Below, piece after piece: positions 42,670 to 44,652 of a DNA stretch of 44,652 bases; within the stretch, counting starts at the first letter, position 1, and the number at the start of each line of letters is the position of its first letter. The position numbers and the translations under genes were made by a program. Source of the DNA: CAYRVF01 sp964427535 (GTDB taxonomy: Bacteria > Chloroflexota > Ktedonobacteria > Ktedonobacterales > JADMIN01); contig CAYRVF010000023.1 of NCBI GenBank assembly GCA_964427535.1, positions 1-44,652 on the forward strand. Reading direction: 5' to 3'. Under the pieces are notes generated by a model. It did not search any database. It had not been told where the DNA came from and saw only the letters and a program-made list of their open reading frames with translations.

Positions 42670-43269
42670 ATGATTGCTACTACGGAAGCGAACCGGCGGA
42701 TGCCTGGCGCACGTGGATATAGACTGCTAGGGCTGGCCATGCTTCTGCTGGTCGCGCTCTCGTTTAGCGCGTGCCGGATCTCGCTTGTGCAGCAGGCGCA
42801 GCCACAGGTAAGCGTGTCGAGCAAGGGGATTTCGGCGCCGCTGAAGATCACCCGCGATCTGAGCGGCGCCACGCTGGTGCTGATCGACGTCACCATCGAC
42901 GGGCAGGGGCCGTATCCGTTCGCGCTCGATACGGGAGCGAGCGTCTCGCTGATCGATAGCGACCTCTCGCGCGTGCTAGGCCTGCCGCGCGACGGAAGTG
43001 CCTCGCAGGTCTCGGGCGTGGGCGGCACTCAGCAGGTGGTGCCGGTGCGCGTGCATACGTGGAATGCCGGCTCAATTCGCCTGCCAGCCGCGACTCTCGC
43101 GAGCGCGCAGGTGCCAGAAGCACAGCGGAGCAGCGGTATGCGCGGTCTGCTCGGCTCGGATGTGCTGAGCCAGTTCGGCTCGTTCTTGCTCGATTACAGC
43201 AACGCGCGGTTGACGATCTTCCAGCAGATCGCGTCGCTACCAGCCGCGAACATGAGACGGCCCGCATAG
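42670..43269 (+). CDS. Lipoprotein with retropepsin-like aspartic protease domain
   Basis: A 199-residue protein. The N-terminus has a basic stretch, a hydrophobic core (LLGLAMLLLVALSFSAC) and a lipobox ending in Cys35, so it should be lipid-anchored outside the membrane. The rest is a single-lobe pepsin-like domain: LVLIDVTIDGQGPYPFALDTGASVSLID carries the catalytic DTGAS, and GMRGLLGSDVLSQFGSFLLDYSNARLTI the second conserved strand pair. One DTG per chain means it must dimerise to be active. GGAAGGAG precedes the ATG. The target is unknown. Confidence 0.9.
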   Translation: MIATTEANRRMPGARGYRLLGLAMLLLVALSFSACRISLVQQAQPQVSVSSKGISAPLKITRDLSGATLVLIDVTIDGQGPYPFALDTGASVSLIDSDLSRVLGLPRDGSASQVSGVGGTQQVVPVRVHTWNAGSIRLPAATLASAQVPEAQRSSGMRGLLGSDVLSQFGSFLLDYSNARLTIFQQIASLPAANMRRPA

Positions 43270-43585
43270 ATGCTCACATCACACCACGCGTTACTGCCAT
43301 GTGCGCGGCCCAGGCGCCTCCTCCTTTCGGGCGCCGCGGCGAGCGCCACTCGCAGAAGCGGTGCCGTGCAAGGTACATCATTCTGTACCTGACTAGCCGT
43401 GTTCATAACCATATCTGCATGCCCTTCTGCACACCCAATCGCGGCTGCTCGCTCTATACTCGCGTGTATATGTGCCCTGTGCTGAATTATGCCTACGGCG
43501 ACTCGTACGGATGAGCTAGGTGCGGCATGTTCGCCCGTGGGTGTACTCAGTCGTGTACGACAGCTCGTCGCCAAGGAGCGGAAGC
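43270..43585. other. Intergenic region
   Basis: This 316-bp stretch holds no supportable gene. A TATACT at 43455-43460 could be a -10 box of the next gene, but no matching -35 box is visible. Confidence 0.4.
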
Positions 43586-44569
43586 ATGACGCGGGTGCCT
43601 TCGCGACGAGACGGTCGCCCCGCTTTTACCCGACTCCTGACGGAGATGCTCGTCGAGATGGCGTGGTCGCGTGATGGGTGCGCGCTTGTGCTGCTCCGCC
43701 TGCCGCAGACCGCTTCCTCCGCGCAGACACGCGACGTCTCTCCGGATAACCCCGTCGAGTCTGTTTCGCTGATACCGCTTGGCGAGCGAGTTCGCGAACA
43801 CATCCGTGCGTCTGATGACGTCATTCTCCACCCAGGCTACGGCATCGCGTTGCTGCTGGGCGGCGCCACTCGTGAGGGCGCGTCGGTCGTGTTTCGCCGC
43901 CTGCGTGAGGTGATAGCGCCAGAGAGCGCGGCCGGTTGCGCGGCCGAGACGCGACAGACGACGTTGAAGTCAGGCATCGAGGCTCTGGCGGCAACCGATG
44001 CCCGCGACACCGACATCGTGCGTGGGGTGCTCCAGCGCGCGGCGAAATCGCGACTCACGCTCACGGTATCGTTACCAATTATCGCCACGTCACAGGCAAG
44101 CCTGACTTCCAGTGTGCCGTTGCGGATTCCCGCGCCCGCCCCATTGCTGATAGGACAGGTGTTCAGTCAGACCGACGGAGCTTCGGTGGGTGAGCGCGCC
44201 CGTCGAGCTGCCGGTGATGGCTCGTCGGCCGCCTCTGAGCCCACTCTCTCCGTGGTCCATGCGACGCCGCGCCGCAGGAAAGCGCGACAGGAAGCTGAAA
44301 TGCGCGACGAGCCAGTGGATGTGCCCGGCATCCCGTATCTCGCGCTTCCTCAGCGTCTCTCGGCGAGCTTCAGGCGGGCGCTGCCGGTGGATCTGGCTCG
44401 CGCGCTCAGGGCGGTCGTCGTGGGACGGGCGTCCGGCTCGCTCACCATCGCCCTCGATGCCCCAGCCACTCCCGAGACGCTCGAACGTCTGCGCGAGGTG
44501 ACGCAGCAGAGCATCTTCCCTGTCCTCACCTCCCCCGCCGAGTTAGACCGCGCGCTCTCGCAGCTCTGA
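43586..44569 (+). CDS. Degenerate GGDEF-like plus MshEN-like protein
   Basis: About 327 residues from the ATG at 43586 (AAGGAG upstream). Residues 10-150 look like a decayed GGDEF domain: LTEMLVEMAWSRDGCALVLLRL, then VILHPGYGIALLLGGATREGASVVFRRLREVI, where a catalytic GG[DE]EF motif is not kept. A Pro/Arg/Ala-rich linker follows. The last 80 residues (IPYLALPQRLSASFRRALPVDLARALRAVVVGRASGSLTIALDAPATPETLERLREVTQQSIFPVLTSPAELDRAL) match the MshEN/GspE N-terminal fold, which in related ATPases binds cyclic di-GMP. The two together suggest a c-di-GMP receptor, but there is no ATPase. The assignments are from motif likeness only. Confidence 0.65.
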   Translation: MTRVPSRRDGRPAFTRLLTEMLVEMAWSRDGCALVLLRLPQTASSAQTRDVSPDNPVESVSLIPLGERVREHIRASDDVILHPGYGIALLLGGATREGASVVFRRLREVIAPESAAGCAAETRQTTLKSGIEALAATDARDTDIVRGVLQRAAKSRLTLTVSLPIIATSQASLTSSVPLRIPAPAPLLIGQVFSQTDGASVGERARRAAGDGSSAASEPTLSVVHATPRRRKARQEAEMRDEPVDVPGIPYLALPQRLSASFRRALPVDLARALRAVVVGRASGSLTIALDAPATPETLERLREVTQQSIFPVLTSPAELDRALSQL

Positions 44570-44652
44570 ACGGTGCCCCCCCGAACCATACTCGTGTCTA
44601 CGCGGGCGTCGAGGCTCCGTGTGGGTCGTTCGCGTGTGTGGGAGTCGACTTT

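Overview
The window is a chromosomal segment from a GC-rich bacterium, almost certainly a member of the Chloroflexota (Thermomicrobia-like). That is an inference from the mix of genes: an R2-like ligand-binding oxidase, a DUF2277 protein, a standalone NACHT-HEAT protein, KaiC-like ATPases, T-box control of pheS, and many short C-rich palindromic repeats between genes. Most of the window is housekeeping and regulatory; there is no prophage or plasmid backbone.

Layout. 1-2152: the 5' part of mutS (minus), cut by the window edge. 2.5-4.9 kb: alpha/beta hydrolase, SnoaL-like protein, a broken IS5-type transposase and a DUF2277 gene. 5.1-7.8 kb: rsmA, an FtsB-like septum protein and a metallo-beta-lactamase fold hydrolase. 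8.1-8.9 kb: HU with its own promoter and terminator, then tRNA-Leu(UAA). 8.9-13.5 kb: a kinase-less multi-TM sensor-type protein (minus), then a three-PAS histidine kinase with its response regulator. 13.7-17.9 kb: a roughly 1,400-residue NACHT-HEAT protein (minus). 18.2-21.7 kb: cytochrome P450, KaiC-like double ATPase and response regulator. 21.8-25.7 kb: two SDRs, an OmpR-type regulator, a DJ-1/PfpI protein and a cyclase-family hydrolase. 25.8-31.6 kb: inorganic pyrophosphatase, a small ferritin-like protein, an MFS exporter, an ECF sigma factor with a cysteine-rich C-terminal half, a small unknown gene and a CaCA-type cation antiporter. 31.7-33.8 kb: a TM2-like protein and R2lox. 34.0-42.0 kb (all minus): TrmH-type rRNA methyltransferase, T-box leader, pheS, homoserine dehydrogenase, a DUF559 gene, pheT and yvcK. 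42.2-44.6 kb: a small protein, a retropepsin-like lipoprotein and a degenerate GGDEF/MshEN-like protein.

Most notable structure. A family of about 45-bp repeats (an asymmetric head reading AGAACCTnACCCCC and a palindromic foot of the type CCCCTTCCCTnnAGGGAAGGGG) occurs about nine times between genes, usually as inverted pairs. One inverted pair encloses exactly one gene, a DUF559 (Vsr-like PD-(D/E)XK) protein, and this 0.58-kb unit fills nearly the whole gap between hom and pheT. The last codons of the DUF559 gene and the last base of the hom stop codon lie inside the repeats. This looks like a minimal repeat-plus-nuclease element (DUF559 as candidate mobility gene, bare inverted pairs as non-autonomous copies). 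It is inserted in an essential aminoacyl-tRNA synthetase operon that also carries three further repeats between its T-box attenuator and the pheS start codon.
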